Assembly: GCA_029572815.1 (NCBI GenBank)
Contig: JAKPUQ010000108.1
Location: forward strand, 1 to 41,823
Direction: 5' to 3'
From: Bacillota bacterium
GTDB lineage: Bacteria > Bacillota > Clostridia > Oscillospirales > Ruminococcaceae
DNA: 41,823 bases
A program made the translations under genes and the position numbers. The notes beneath the pieces were generated by a model. The model made no database searches. It saw only the letters and a list, made by a program, of their open reading frames with translations, and was not told the origin of the DNA. Below are positions 32,919-41,548 of the stretch, in pieces (the stretch's first letter is position 1; every line of letters starts with the position of its first letter).

Positions 32919-33846
32919 ATGAAAAAACTGATCTGCTTTTGTGCAGCAGCCGTCCTTATGGCAGGCTGCATATGCGGCTGCAGCAAAAAAAACGGGAAAG
33001 GGCTCTCAGAGCACCAATACCACTGAGGCCTCCACAACGGAAGCTTCCTCAGAAAATACCACGGTTACCAATGACGTAAGGAAATTCCTCGGTAAATGGG
33101 AGTCCTATAAGGCTACCGTCGGAGGAGTGGATTACGAGACAGACTACTCGGGCTATCCCCTCAGCGCTGTCATGAAGCTGGAGATATTCGAGGACAACAC
33201 CGCCCATATCACCACCGCGCTCAACCCCCGCGGCAAGGAGCGCACCAGCGATTACTACAAGTGGAACATCACCTCTATGGATGGAAATGACGCCCTCCAT
33301 GTCGTAAGTCCCGATGACAGGTACGATTGCAGGATCGAGCAGGGACAGATGATAGTGAGATACGCCGATTACGACGACGGAACAGAGATATTCCTGTTCT
33401 CCGTGGATAAGTTCAGCGAGCCCCAGTCCACAACCGAGGCTGGTCTGGACAAGGTGGATTACAGCGCATATTTCGGCAAATGGGAGTCGGAGGAGGTCAC
33501 CTCCTACGGCGAGACCTACACCGAGACTATGGGCGATTATCCCGTAAACGTGGCGTTCAGATTTGAACTCAATGACGATAATTCCGCTGTTCTTTCCATT
33601 TTCGGCGAGCCCCTGGATTATCAGTGGGAGGCTCAGAAGAAGAACGAGCTCTATATGTGGAATGACTATGAGGGCTTCGCTATCACCCTCAATGACGGTA
33701 TCCTCACTCTTGACAGCGAAACGGGACTTGTCATAAAGCTCCACAGCGTTGAGGAATTCTCCGACTATGACTTCTCTGCCGCTGCGGACTCAGCTCCCGA
33801 CGATGACGCTATCCTCAATCCCGAGGAGACCGAGGAAACTACATGA
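32919..33846 (+). pseudogene. Third lipoprotein with two GKWE domains, frame broken at an A8 tract
   Basis: ATG 32919, with AGGAG upstream, encodes a lipoprotein signal (MKKLICFCAAAVLMAGC, then CGCSKK) but after the eight A at 32985-32992 the frame runs into TGA at about 33025. The neighbouring frame, open to 33846, continues as TGKGSQSTNTTEAS, followed by two GKWES domains (about 50-160 and 175-280) with KLEIFEDNTAHI/FRFELNDDNSAVL cores. Seven A would join them into a ~308-aa lipoprotein. A frame-neutral start in the second frame lacks a ribosome site. It may be mutated, phase-variable, or expressed through polymerase slippage on the A run. Second- and third-gene domains are clearly homologous. 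Confidence 0.8.
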
Positions 33847-33861
33847 TACCAATGATACCGG

Positions 33862-33889
33862 AAGGACTGCCACGTGCAGTCCTTTTTTT
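33862..33889 (+). terminator. Terminator of the lipoprotein operon
   Basis: GGACTGC pairs with GCAGTCC around CACGT, followed by seven T. Confidence 0.88.
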
Positions 33890-33915
33890 GTGCAGCGGGG
33901 ATCAGGCCCTCCGAT

Positions 33916-33944
33916 TTGACTTTATCCGCCATAAATGGTATAAT
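33916..33944 (+). promoter_or_regulatory. Promoter of iorAB
   Basis: TTGACT, 17-nt spacer, TATAAT, 43 bp before the ATG. Confidence 0.85.
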
Positions 33945-33987
33945 TAAAATAAGTATGGACTTTTTGCAATATTAAAGGAGAGATACT

Positions 33988-35805
33988 ATGCATAAGGAAT
34001 TTTTAATGGGTAATGCTGCCATAGCACGCGGTGCTATTGCGGCAGGTCTGAACCTTGTGGCAGGCTACCCGGGCACTCCCTCCACGGAGGTGCTGGAAAC
34101 TACCGCCAAGACCAATGACAGCTCTATTTACGTCGAGTGGTCGGTAAACGAAAAAGCCGCTATGGAGCTGGGCGCAGGCGCTGCCTACAGCGGAGCACGT
34201 TCAATGGTCACCATGAAGCAGGTGGGTCTCAACGTGGCTTCCGACCCCCTTATGAGCCTTGCTTATATCGGCGTCAAGGGCGGCATGGTAATACTGGTCG
34301 CCGATGACCCGGGGCCCATTTCATCGCAGACAGAACAGGATACAAGACATTTCGCCTCATTCTCAAAGCTTCCCTGCTTCGACCCTTCATCCGTTCAGGA
34401 AGCCTATGACATGATTCAGGAGGCATTTGAATATTCCGAGAAATACCACACTCCCGTGCTTTTCAGACCTACTACAAGAGTCTGTCACGGCTACGCTTCC
34501 ATTGAAGTGAAGGACAAGGAGGAGTACAAGGTAAACAAGCCCGAGGGCTTCATCAAGGACTCCTCAAAATGGGTAATTTTCCCCCGTCTTTCCTACAACG
34601 CTCATATCCATATCGAGGAGCGCAATGCCGAGCTTTCAAAGGTTTTCTCCGAATATGAGAGAAACATCATCACAGAGGCAGGCGACAAGAGCTGCCGCAG
34701 GGGTATCGCTACCCACGGCATAAGCTACACCTACACCATGGAGGCACTCCGCGGAAAGAGCGCTCCAAGAGTGTTCAAGGTGTCCACACCCTTCCCCTTC
34801 CCCGAGCAGGCTGCCGTAAAGTTCCTTGAGGGACTGGACGAGGTGCTCTGTATCGAGGAGCTTGACCCCATCATCGAGAGAGAGCTCACCTATATCTGCG
34901 GAAAGTACCACCTTCCCACAAAGATACTGGGCAAGCTTACACATAATGTAAAGACCGCAGGCGAGAACACCTGCGCTACCGTTGCCGCAAATATCGCGGA
35001 ATTCATGGGCTGGGAGAAGCCCGCTGCCATTGAGGCTGAAACTCCCCCCGCACTTCCCGTCAGACCTCCCGTCCTCTGCGCAGGCTGTCCTCACAGAGCT
35101 TCATTCTTCGCTGTAAAGGAAGCAATGAAGGGCAAGAAGTCAGTATTCTGCGGCGACATCGGCTGCTACACCCTCGGAAACGCAATGCCCCTTGACATGG
35201 TAGACACCTGCCTCTGCATGGGCGCAGGCGTGAACATCACCCAGGGTATCGGAAAAATAGAGCCCGACACCAGCTGCTTCGCATTCGTGGGCGACTCCAC
35301 ATTCTTCGCCTCCGCTATCACAGGCGCTGTGAACGCTGTATACAATCAGGCTGACATGACACTGGTAGTCCTTGACAACTCCACCACCGCCATGACAGGT
35401 CACCAGCCTCACCCCGGCACAGGCCGCACCATGATGGGCGAGGTCGTTGAAAAGGTCAGCATTCAGGAGGTCCTGAAGGGCGTTGGCGTAAAGACCGTAG
35501 AGACCGTTAATCCCCTCGAGCTCAGCAAGGCTATCGACACAGTAAAGCGTGTTTCCGCAGAAAAGGGCGTAAAGGCTATTGTGTTCAAGTCACCCTGTGC
35601 TGTGCTCATCAAGGGCAACAAGCCCGCTGTTATCAACAGCGAAAAGTGCACCTCCTGCAAGAAGTGCATAAAGACCCTGGGCTGTCCCGGTATCGTACTC
35701 AGAGACGGCAGGGTAACTATCGAGAATTCACTTTGTACAGGCTGCGGACTCTGTTCGCAGGTATGTCCTTTCGGTGCTATAGGAGGTGGCGAAGATGCAG
35801 AGTAA
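33988..35805 (+). CDS. iorA: Indolepyruvate:ferredoxin oxidoreductase, alpha subunit
   Basis: 605 aa. With IorB it converts aryl-pyruvate, CoA and oxidised ferredoxin to aryl-acetyl-CoA and CO2, or runs in reverse. The N-terminal pyrimidine-binding domain begins GNAAIARGAIAAGLNLVAGYPGTPSTE. The thiamine diphosphate site is GDIGCYTLGNAMPLD...GDSTFFASAITGAVNAVYN. Two ferredoxin-type 4Fe-4S motifs end the protein (CTSCKKCIKTLGCPG and CTGCGLCSQVCPFG). AAAGGAGAG precedes ATG 33988. iorB overlaps its 3' end by 11 nt; a phenylacetate-CoA ligase gene follows. Confidence 0.96.
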   Translation: MHKEFLMGNAAIARGAIAAGLNLVAGYPGTPSTEVLETTAKTNDSSIYVEWSVNEKAAMELGAGAAYSGARSMVTMKQVGLNVASDPLMSLAYIGVKGGMVILVADDPGPISSQTEQDTRHFASFSKLPCFDPSSVQEAYDMIQEAFEYSEKYHTPVLFRPTTRVCHGYASIEVKDKEEYKVNKPEGFIKDSSKWVIFPRLSYNAHIHIEERNAELSKVFSEYERNIITEAGDKSCRRGIATHGISYTYTMEALRGKSAPRVFKVSTPFPFPEQAAVKFLEGLDEVLCIEELDPIIERELTYICGKYHLPTKILGKLTHNVKTAGENTCATVAANIAEFMGWEKPAAIEAETPPALPVRPPVLCAGCPHRASFFAVKEAMKGKKSVFCGDIGCYTLGNAMPLDMVDTCLCMGAGVNITQGIGKIEPDTSCFAFVGDSTFFASAITGAVNAVYNQADMTLVVLDNSTTAMTGHQPHPGTGRTMMGEVVEKVSIQEVLKGVGVKTVETVNPLELSKAIDTVKRVSAEKGVKAIVFKSPCAVLIKGNKPAVINSEKCTSCKKCIKTLGCPGIVLRDGRVTIENSLCTGCGLCSQVCPFGAIGGGEDAE

Positions 35806-36367
35806 TATCCTTATCTGCGGCGTTGGAGGTCAGGGAATAGTCCTCACCTCAAAGCTCATCGCCGCTACAGCTATGGAGCATGATATACCCGTTATGAGTG
35901 CCGAGACCATCGGTATGGCTCAGAAGGGAGGAAGCGTTTTCAGCTTCCTGAGACTGGGCGATGACATCTACTGCCCCATGTTCCCCGAGAAGACCGCGGA
36001 TATAATCATAGGCTTCGAGCCTGCTGAGGCTGTCCGTATGCTGCCCTATCTGAAGGACGGCGGTCAGGTGGTAGTCAATACCCACCCCATAATGCCCGTT
36101 ACCGCTACTCTCAGCGGCTCTGACTACACAGGAAACGAGATGCTGGATTACCTTCAGCGCAACGTGAAGAACGTTGTCCTCGTTGACGGAAATAAAGCTA
36201 TCGAGGAGATAGGCTCCCCAAAGGTACTGAACATGGTAATGCTGGGTGCGGCTGTCCGCAACGGCGTACTGCCCTTCTCTGTAGACGATATAGAAGACAC
36301 AATGAAAAAGACAGTTAAACCGCAGTTCATCGAGCTCAACAGCAAGGCGCTCCGCTATAATGGATAA
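35795..36367 (+). CDS. iorB: Indolepyruvate:ferredoxin oxidoreductase, beta subunit
   Basis: 190 aa, normal length for the gamma-domain subunit. It starts with NILICGVGGQGIVLTSKLIAATA and has SAETIGMAQKGGSVFSFLRLG, the family hallmarks. It supplies the second chain of the keto-acid oxidoreductase with IorA. ATG 35795 is preceded by GGAGGTGG inside the iorA end; the overlap of 11 nt indicates coupled translation and 1:1 assembly. Confidence 0.96.
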   Translation: MQSNILICGVGGQGIVLTSKLIAATAMEHDIPVMSAETIGMAQKGGSVFSFLRLGDDIYCPMFPEKTADIIIGFEPAEAVRMLPYLKDGGQVVVNTHPIMPVTATLSGSDYTGNEMLDYLQRNVKNVVLVDGNKAIEEIGSPKVLNMVMLGAAVRNGVLPFSVDDIEDTMKKTVKPQFIELNSKALRYNG

Positions 36368-36380
36368 TTAAAAATTGACT

Positions 36381-36464
36381 TTGTAGGGGAGGACGGCCCT
36401 CCCGAAACGGACATAAAAATGTGTATCGGGAGCCCGAGGGCGGGCTTCCCTACAATATCGTTAA
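36381..36464. repeat. GC-rich palindromic element of the GTAGGG class between iorB and paaK
   Basis: TTGTAGGGGAGG at the left and CTTCCCTACAAT at the right are inverted, with paired inner arms (CCCTCCCGA against TCGGGAGCCCGAGG). The arms are imperfect. It may form a hairpin that dampens read-through to paaK. AT-rich sequence follows. Confidence 0.6.
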
Positions 36465-36494
36465 TTACGAATTAATTGAAAGGAAAGAATTAAA

Positions 36495-37730
36495 ATGAAG
36501 ATATCACAGCAGCAGCTGGACCTGGTCAACGACCGCATACGCGCTCTCGTTGAGGCAGGCAGCTTCTATGGAAAAAAGCTTGCAGAGGCAGGTATCACCC
36601 ACGTTGAAACTCCCGAGGACTTCACAAAGCTGCCATTCTCCGAGAAGAAGGATCTCCGTGACGCTTATCCCCTCGGACTCATGACCGCTCCCGAGGAGGA
36701 GATAGTCCGCATACATTCATCATCGGGAACTACGGGTACTCCCGTAATTATCCCCTATACAGCCAAGGACGTTGACGACTGGGCTATCATGTTCAAGCGC
36801 TGCTACGAGACCGCAGGCATAACCAACATGGACCGTATCCAGATAACCCCCGGCTACGGTCTCTGGACCGCAGGTATCGGCTTCCAGAACGGTGCCGAGA
36901 AGCTGGGCGCAATGGTAATACCCATGGGCCCCGGAAATACCGACAAGCAGCTCCAGATGATGCAGGATATGAAGAGCACCGTGCTCTGCTCAACATCTTC
37001 ATATGCACTTCTCCTTGCTGAGGAGATAGAAAAGCGAGGCATAAAGGAAAATATCCACCTCAAGAAGGGCGTTATCGGCTCTGAAAGATGGAGCGACAAG
37101 ATGCGCAAGCACATCTCCGAGTCTCTCGGTATCGAGCTTTACGACATCTACGGACTTACCGAGATATACGGCCCCGGTATCGGTATAAACTGCGAATATA
37201 ACGAGGGTATGCACTACTGGGACGACTTCCTCTACATAGAGATCATCGACCCCAAGACAGGCGAGCCCGTTCCTGACGGTGAAATGGGCGAGATAGTCAT
37301 CACAACTCTCGTCAAGGAGGGCGCTCCCCTTATCCGTTACAGAACACATGACCTTTCAAGGATAATCCCCGGCAAGTGCAAGTGCGGACGCTGCTATCCC
37401 CGCCTTGACACCATCATGGGACGTACAGACGACATGATGAAAATAAAGGGCGTCAACGTATTCCCCAGCCAGATAGAGGAAGTTCTTGCAAACTTCAACG
37501 AGATAAACAGCGAATACCAGATCCGCATATCTCACCTTGACGGCAAGGACACCATGCGTATCTACGTTGAGTCTACAGGCGATGTGGACTTCGATGCACT
37601 GAGCAAGCGAATAGCCGAAAAGGTAAAGAGTAGGATAGGCTTCACTCCTATCGTAAAGGTAGTAGAGGTGGGAGTCCTGCCCAGAAGCATGAAGAAGACC
37701 GCAAGAGTTATCGACGAGAGATTTGACTGA
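36495..37730 (+). CDS. paaK: Phenylacetate-CoA ligase
   Basis: 411 aa, an acyl-adenylate-forming ligase making aryl-acetyl-CoA from the acid, ATP and CoA. Landmarks: LPFSEKKDLRDAYP near the start, the phosphate loop SSSGTTGTPV at about 75-85, GFQNGAEKLGAMVIPMGPGN, IYGLTEIYGPG, and the C-terminal lid with RTDDMMKIKGVNVFPSQIE. AAAGGAAAG precedes ATG 36495. Located just after iorAB, it fits aryl-acid/aryl-pyruvate interconversion: in rumen bacteria phenylacetate is known to be reductively carboxylated for phenylalanine synthesis. The direction in this organism is inference. Confidence 0.93.
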   Translation: MKISQQQLDLVNDRIRALVEAGSFYGKKLAEAGITHVETPEDFTKLPFSEKKDLRDAYPLGLMTAPEEEIVRIHSSSGTTGTPVIIPYTAKDVDDWAIMFKRCYETAGITNMDRIQITPGYGLWTAGIGFQNGAEKLGAMVIPMGPGNTDKQLQMMQDMKSTVLCSTSSYALLLAEEIEKRGIKENIHLKKGVIGSERWSDKMRKHISESLGIELYDIYGLTEIYGPGIGINCEYNEGMHYWDDFLYIEIIDPKTGEPVPDGEMGEIVITTLVKEGAPLIRYRTHDLSRIIPGKCKCGRCYPRLDTIMGRTDDMMKIKGVNVFPSQIEEVLANFNEINSEYQIRISHLDGKDTMRIYVESTGDVDFDALSKRIAEKVKSRIGFTPIVKVVEVGVLPRSMKKTARVIDERFD

Positions 37731-37741
37731 TAACACATTTT

Positions 37742-37766
37742 AAGGGCGCTCACCACAGCGCCCTTA
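37742..37766 (+). terminator. Terminator of paaK
   Basis: AAGGGCGCT pairs with AGCGCCCTT around CACCAC. It is followed by ATC rather than a long T-run. Confidence 0.7.
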
Positions 37767-37796
37767 TCAATACTTCCACGGGAACAATTAAAGGAA

Positions 37797-38267
37797 ATGA
37801 ATGCAAACGAACTTCTCGCGCTGATATTTATAACAGCCGTTATCGCCTTTGCGGTATGGCTGTACAAAAGGCTTCACAAGCCCGATATTACCAAGCTCTA
37901 CAACGCAAAGACCATTCTCACAGACAGGGAGTATGAGTTCTACACCCGTCTGAAGCCCCTTGCGGATCAGTACGGGCTGAATATCTACACCAAGGTCAGG
38001 CTTGCGGACCTTATCGAGCCCAAGCCCAAGGAGGAGAACCCTTACTGGATGGAGTGCTTCAACAAAATAAAGGCGAAGCATATCGACTTTGCCCTTGCCG
38101 ACGATGAGACCTGCATCGTGGCGCTCATAGAGCTGGACGACACCTCCCATGCCCGTGCAGACCGTGTGGAAAGGGACGATTTCGTCAACGCCGTGCTGGA
38201 GAATACGGGCTACACCCTGCTCCGAACCTACGGCGACCTTGACGTTATCGAGGAATACCTTAAATAA
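37797..38267 (+). CDS. DUF2726 protein with N-terminal membrane helix
   Basis: 156 aa. One membrane helix (about 6-24), then the soluble domain: ILTDREYEFYTRLKPLADQYGLNIYTKVRLADLI, HIDFALADDETCIVALIELDDTSH, R-x-x-RDDFVNAVLENTGY. This is the DUF2726 pattern, which has the acidic and Glu residues of a restriction-endonuclease-like fold (D-x-x-L, then IELDD), although a nuclease activity is not demonstrated. AAAGGAAATGA precedes ATG 37797. Its stop codon touches the left inverted repeat of the element that follows, which probably serves as its terminator. Confidence 0.85.
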   Translation: MNANELLALIFITAVIAFAVWLYKRLHKPDITKLYNAKTILTDREYEFYTRLKPLADQYGLNIYTKVRLADLIEPKPKEENPYWMECFNKIKAKHIDFALADDETCIVALIELDDTSHARADRVERDDFVNAVLENTGYTLLRTYGDLDVIEEYLK

Positions 38268-38561
38268 AAAAGCATGGCTACTGTGATGCTTATATAGAAA
38301 TTTATACGAAACTATCGGGGAAAAACCTTTCTGAGGAAAGGTTCTTCCCCCGAACCCCTTTTCCAAAGACTTTTGGCTGGTTTTTATCAGGACAGGACGC
38401 CTTAAATATAATAAAAAGGCATATATTATCAAGCGCCCTGTCCTGATAAAAACAAAACAGAGTCCTCAGAAAAAGAATTAAGGGAAGCACTTCTTCAAAA
38501 GGGCTTCCCTCAAAATTACGCGTAAAACTGCTATATAAGTATAACGATAGCCATGCTTTTT
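38267..38561. repeat. 295-bp inverted-repeat element with nested hairpins (MITE-like)
   Basis: Ends at 38267-38297 and 38531-38561 are 31-bp inverted repeats with 27 matches (AAAAAGCATGGCTA outward). Inside are three more hairpins: GGGGAAAAACCTTTC against GAAAGGTTCTTCCCC (~38319-38352), TTTTTATCAGGACAGG against CCTGTCCTGATAAAAA (~38380-38454), and AGGGAAGC against GCTTCCCT (~38484-38515). There is no coding frame. It is either a mobile MITE or a structured transcript end. Confidence 0.8.
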
Positions 38562-38562
38562 G

Positions 38563-38588
38563 TAGGGGCGCACATTGTGCGCCCCTGC
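38563..38588. repeat. GTAGGGG palindrome beside the MITE-like element
   Basis: AGGGGCGCACA and TGTGCGCCCCT form an almost complete palindrome, ~3 bp before the stop of the leftward lipoprotein gene. It belongs to the GTAGGG class seen elsewhere and may act as its terminator. Confidence 0.65.
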
Positions 38589-38592
38589 GCTT

Positions 38593-39900
38593 TCAGCTCT
38601 CAACTGTCAGTCTGTATACCTTATCCACGGTATTGACGCTGTATGTCAAAAAGACCTCACCGCCGGCACCGACCATGGTGTTCTCCACATTATGTATACT
38701 GTTGAAGGATATGCCGTCCTCCTGCCTTCTGATGTCCCCATATATGCCCTTTTCGCAGACAGGATAGGTGAGTCCCAGCTCGGGCATTATGCAGTATACA
38801 GGCATCCGGAAGGTATTGCTCCTGTTTCCGATGAATACCATTCCGCAGCTGTATTTTATCTCGTCGCCCATGTCCGTGATGTCGGAGATATAGTGCTCCA
38901 TCTTCGTAATATCATAGGTGTGGAGCTTATTCCCCGACCTTATGATGAAGCGCTCCGCGTCGGCATATACGATTATTCCCGTGGAGACAGAGGTTTCCGC
39001 GTGGTAAAACTCGTTGTCCATATCCAGCTTGCGGCTGCCCTCCCGCTTTACCAGATAGCTCTGCACACCGTTGAATCGGTCGTTTGACACCGAATTTTCG
39101 GGAGCTTCTATATCCTCGCTCAGCACAAATCCGTCCTTGTCGCTGTCAAACTTGTAAAGCACCCCGTCATCATCGCTGTCCTTTGGATATGCGAGTATGC
39201 AGACAGCTCCCGTATCATCGGTATGGAGCCATAAATACTCCTCAGTGCTGCCCTCAAAGACCTGCTCCGTCTCATGGGTATAGAGGTCGGTCTTATAGAT
39301 CACGCTGCCCTTTTCACCCGATGAGTCGTAGACCTGGCTGAACAGTGCTCCATTGCCGAAGCATGGGGGATTACAGCGTTCCTCCAGTTTCTCGGCTGAC
39401 CAGCTGTATACCTCCTCAGTGCTGCCGCTTTTAGGGTCATAGCACAAAACGTCCCAGTCATATACCCCATACATAAAGTTTGGATAGGCAACATAGAGGA
39501 AGCAGAGGTCATTCTCGGTATAACAGCTTTCTATGACTCCCTCTATGGGCTTGTCTACAAAATCCTGCCAGTTATATACAGACTGGTCGTTCCAGTATTC
39601 CTGCCCGTAGCATTGCTCGGCGAACTCCGCCCTGTTGCAGACAGGTATCCTCTCGCCCACCTCAATGCCGCTGAGGTCTGTGCTCTCCACCTTTACGGGA
39701 GCCTCTCCCTCGGGATAGCTCAGGGTGACGTTCAGCACCTTGAAATCGCTGTCGCTGTACTCTGCCTTTGTACTTATTTCGCTGTCCTCGGCGTAGTCGC
39801 CAACGACTTCCTCAGTGACAGAGCTGACCTTTTTCTTCTCGGCGCAGCCCCAGCCCAGCACCGAAACTGCCGCCAGTATCAGGGTTATTCTCTTATTCAT
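38593..39900 (-). CDS. Lipoprotein, beta-propeller-like, second of a pair
   Basis: 435 aa. Signal peptide with lipobox VLGWGC near residue 18, then an acidic linker and a long beta-rich region with repeated units such as YVAYPNFMYGVYDWDVLCYDPKSGSTEEV and LYTHETEQVF (WD/Kelch-like spacing). The C-terminal part (MEHYISDITDMGDEI, YCIMPELGLTYPV) matches the upstream gene's MQHYVIDYTSYGG and YYIMPALGLVFPV, so the two are paralogs. I chose ATG 39900 (GGAGGG upstream); it overlaps the upstream stop by 8 nt. Function unknown; a surface sensor or binding role is plausible. Confidence 0.83.
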   Translation of the reverse strand: MNKRITLILAAVSVLGWGCAEKKKVSSVTEEVVGDYAEDSEISTKAEYSDSDFKVLNVTLSYPEGEAPVKVESTDLSGIEVGERIPVCNRAEFAEQCYGQEYWNDQSVYNWQDFVDKPIEGVIESCYTENDLCFLYVAYPNFMYGVYDWDVLCYDPKSGSTEEVYSWSAEKLEERCNPPCFGNGALFSQVYDSSGEKGSVIYKTDLYTHETEQVFEGSTEEYLWLHTDDTGAVCILAYPKDSDDDGVLYKFDSDKDGFVLSEDIEAPENSVSNDRFNGVQSYLVKREGSRKLDMDNEFYHAETSVSTGIIVYADAERFIIRSGNKLHTYDITKMEHYISDITDMGDEIKYSCGMVFIGNRSNTFRMPVYCIMPELGLTYPVCEKGIYGDIRRQEDGISFNSIHNVENTMVGAGGEVFLTYSVNTVDKVYRLTVES

Positions 39901-41395
39901 CGTTTCCCTCCGCAGTGAACCAGAAGTATATGTACTCATAGTCATAATACTCCGTATGTGTGAAGTCACCGTCAGGGGTACTTACCGTCACAGGCTTTGA
40001 TTTTGTAGGACGGTAGGTCATGAACATCGCATTTTTTCTGTCATTGCCGAAAAGTCCCGAGCTCATGTTCATCATGCTTTCGTCATCAAGAGGAGCTGAC
40101 TCAACAGGGAAAACAAGTCCCAGAGCAGGCATGATGTAGTAAGCGCCGCCTGTACGCATACCGCCCATATATGTGATAACTCCGTCACCGAAGGCAATGC
40201 AGTTTCCGCCGTAGCTGGTATAATCAATAACATAGTGCTGCATGGTCTCAAAGTCGAATTCGTGCAGGACATATTTAGATACGCCGCCATTTCCTCCGCC
40301 GTTGGAAAGGCTGAGAATAAGCTTATCCCTGCCCGCATATACTATATCGCAGTTGTTGAGACCTGTGGACACTCTGTATTCCTCGGTGACAACGTCATAT
40401 TTTCGTGTACCCTCGGGCTTTTCCTTCCACGCAAAGAGCTCCCCGTATATGTCGGGAAACTCCTCTGTGCCCCATTTGCTTTCTTCAGCAGGGCTGAAAA
40501 CGGAATAAAGCTCCTTCCACTCCCCCGTATCGAAATCGTACTCCTTCATGATCATGTCCGAGCCATGCTCAACGAAGAAGTTCTCATTGTTGTCGGAGTA
40601 TACTACTTCTCCCTCCTTGGGCTTATAGTCCTTGTCAACCTTTTCCCTCTGAGGGACGGAAAATGTAACTATGAGCCTGTCGGCGTCATTGGGGACCATG
40701 TGGCCATAACCGTCATCTTCGCTTTCCAGTATCTGCTCCATCTCGCCTGTTTCCCCGTCAAAGCGGCATATTCCCATGGTATCCGTATCCACGAAAAGCT
40801 CTCCGCGGACGGAGCATATCTGCCTTATCTCAAGGCTGTTTTCGGGGTCGGAGTGATGGAATATTTCCTTCAGCTCTCCCTTTTCCGTATCATAGCAGAA
40901 AACCGAGCTCTCATGGCAGCCGTAACAGAGCGTATCATAATTAACGGCTATATAGGCAGTTGTGCCGCAGCCAATTGCGGAGGTGATGATAAAACTATCG
41001 GGATCGGTAAAGCTCATCTCCCATTCCGATAACCTGTCTGCCATAAAACGCTCATCGCGGTAGCCGTTGTTTAAATATTCCATGAACCTGTCGCGGTATT
41101 TCTCGTCCCTGCACGGGGATATCCTGTTGCCGAAGTCCTGCTCCTTTGAGGAGAATTCGCAGCGCTTATAGGGAAACTCCCTGTCCGTAATGGTGGTCTC
41201 CACGTTTACTGCGGAGAAATCCTCGGCGGAATATGTCATAAACTCCCTTTCAACGGGCTCTCCCGAAATATCCTCACCTGTATCCACAGTGGTATCCGCC
41301 GCGGGTGCCGAGGACTTTTTATTCTTCTTCTCACTGCATGAGAAGGTGCTGAAAGCAAGCATTGAAGCCGCAATTAAACATAATACCCTTTTCAT
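39893..41395 (-). CDS. Lipoprotein, beta-propeller-like, first of a pair
   Basis: 500 aa. Lipobox STFSC at about residue 20, an acidic Ser/Thr linker, then beta-rich units (VFCYDTEKGELKEIF, ICRFDGETGEMEQIL, EYDFDTGEWKELY, HEFDFETMQHYVI), each with Y/F-D-x-x-x-G-x-x-x-x-I/L, typical of propeller blades. It has a strong promoter (41490-41518) and GAAAGGAGC before ATG 41395. The downstream paralog overlaps by 8 nt, so translation is coupled. No catalytic motif is seen; the ligand is unknown. Confidence 0.83.
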   Translation of the reverse strand: MKRVLCLIAASMLAFSTFSCSEKKNKKSSAPAADTTVDTGEDISGEPVEREFMTYSAEDFSAVNVETTITDREFPYKRCEFSSKEQDFGNRISPCRDEKYRDRFMEYLNNGYRDERFMADRLSEWEMSFTDPDSFIITSAIGCGTTAYIAVNYDTLCYGCHESSVFCYDTEKGELKEIFHHSDPENSLEIRQICSVRGELFVDTDTMGICRFDGETGEMEQILESEDDGYGHMVPNDADRLIVTFSVPQREKVDKDYKPKEGEVVYSDNNENFFVEHGSDMIMKEYDFDTGEWKELYSVFSPAEESKWGTEEFPDIYGELFAWKEKPEGTRKYDVVTEEYRVSTGLNNCDIVYAGRDKLILSLSNGGGNGGVSKYVLHEFDFETMQHYVIDYTSYGGNCIAFGDGVITYMGGMRTGGAYYIMPALGLVFPVESAPLDDESMMNMSSGLFGNDRKNAMFMTYRPTKSKPVTVSTPDGDFTHTEYYDYEYIYFWFTAEGNDE

Positions 41396-41489
41396 GATGA
41401 TGCTCCTTTCGGATAGTCTTCATATATAAGTGATTTCAGGGGGCAGAAAAGACGAAGATTTTTCATGTTAAAACAAAAAATATATATCC

Positions 41490-41518
41490 ATTATATCGCA
41501 CCGCCTTCATACTGTCAA
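41490..41518 (-). promoter_or_regulatory. Consensus promoter of the paired lipoprotein genes
   Basis: Minus strand TTGACA (41518-41513), 17-nt spacer, TATAAT (41495-41490). Transcript starts ~95 bp before the ATG. Confidence 0.88.
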
Positions 41519-41548
41519 TACCAAACCAAGCACTATTCGGTACAAATT

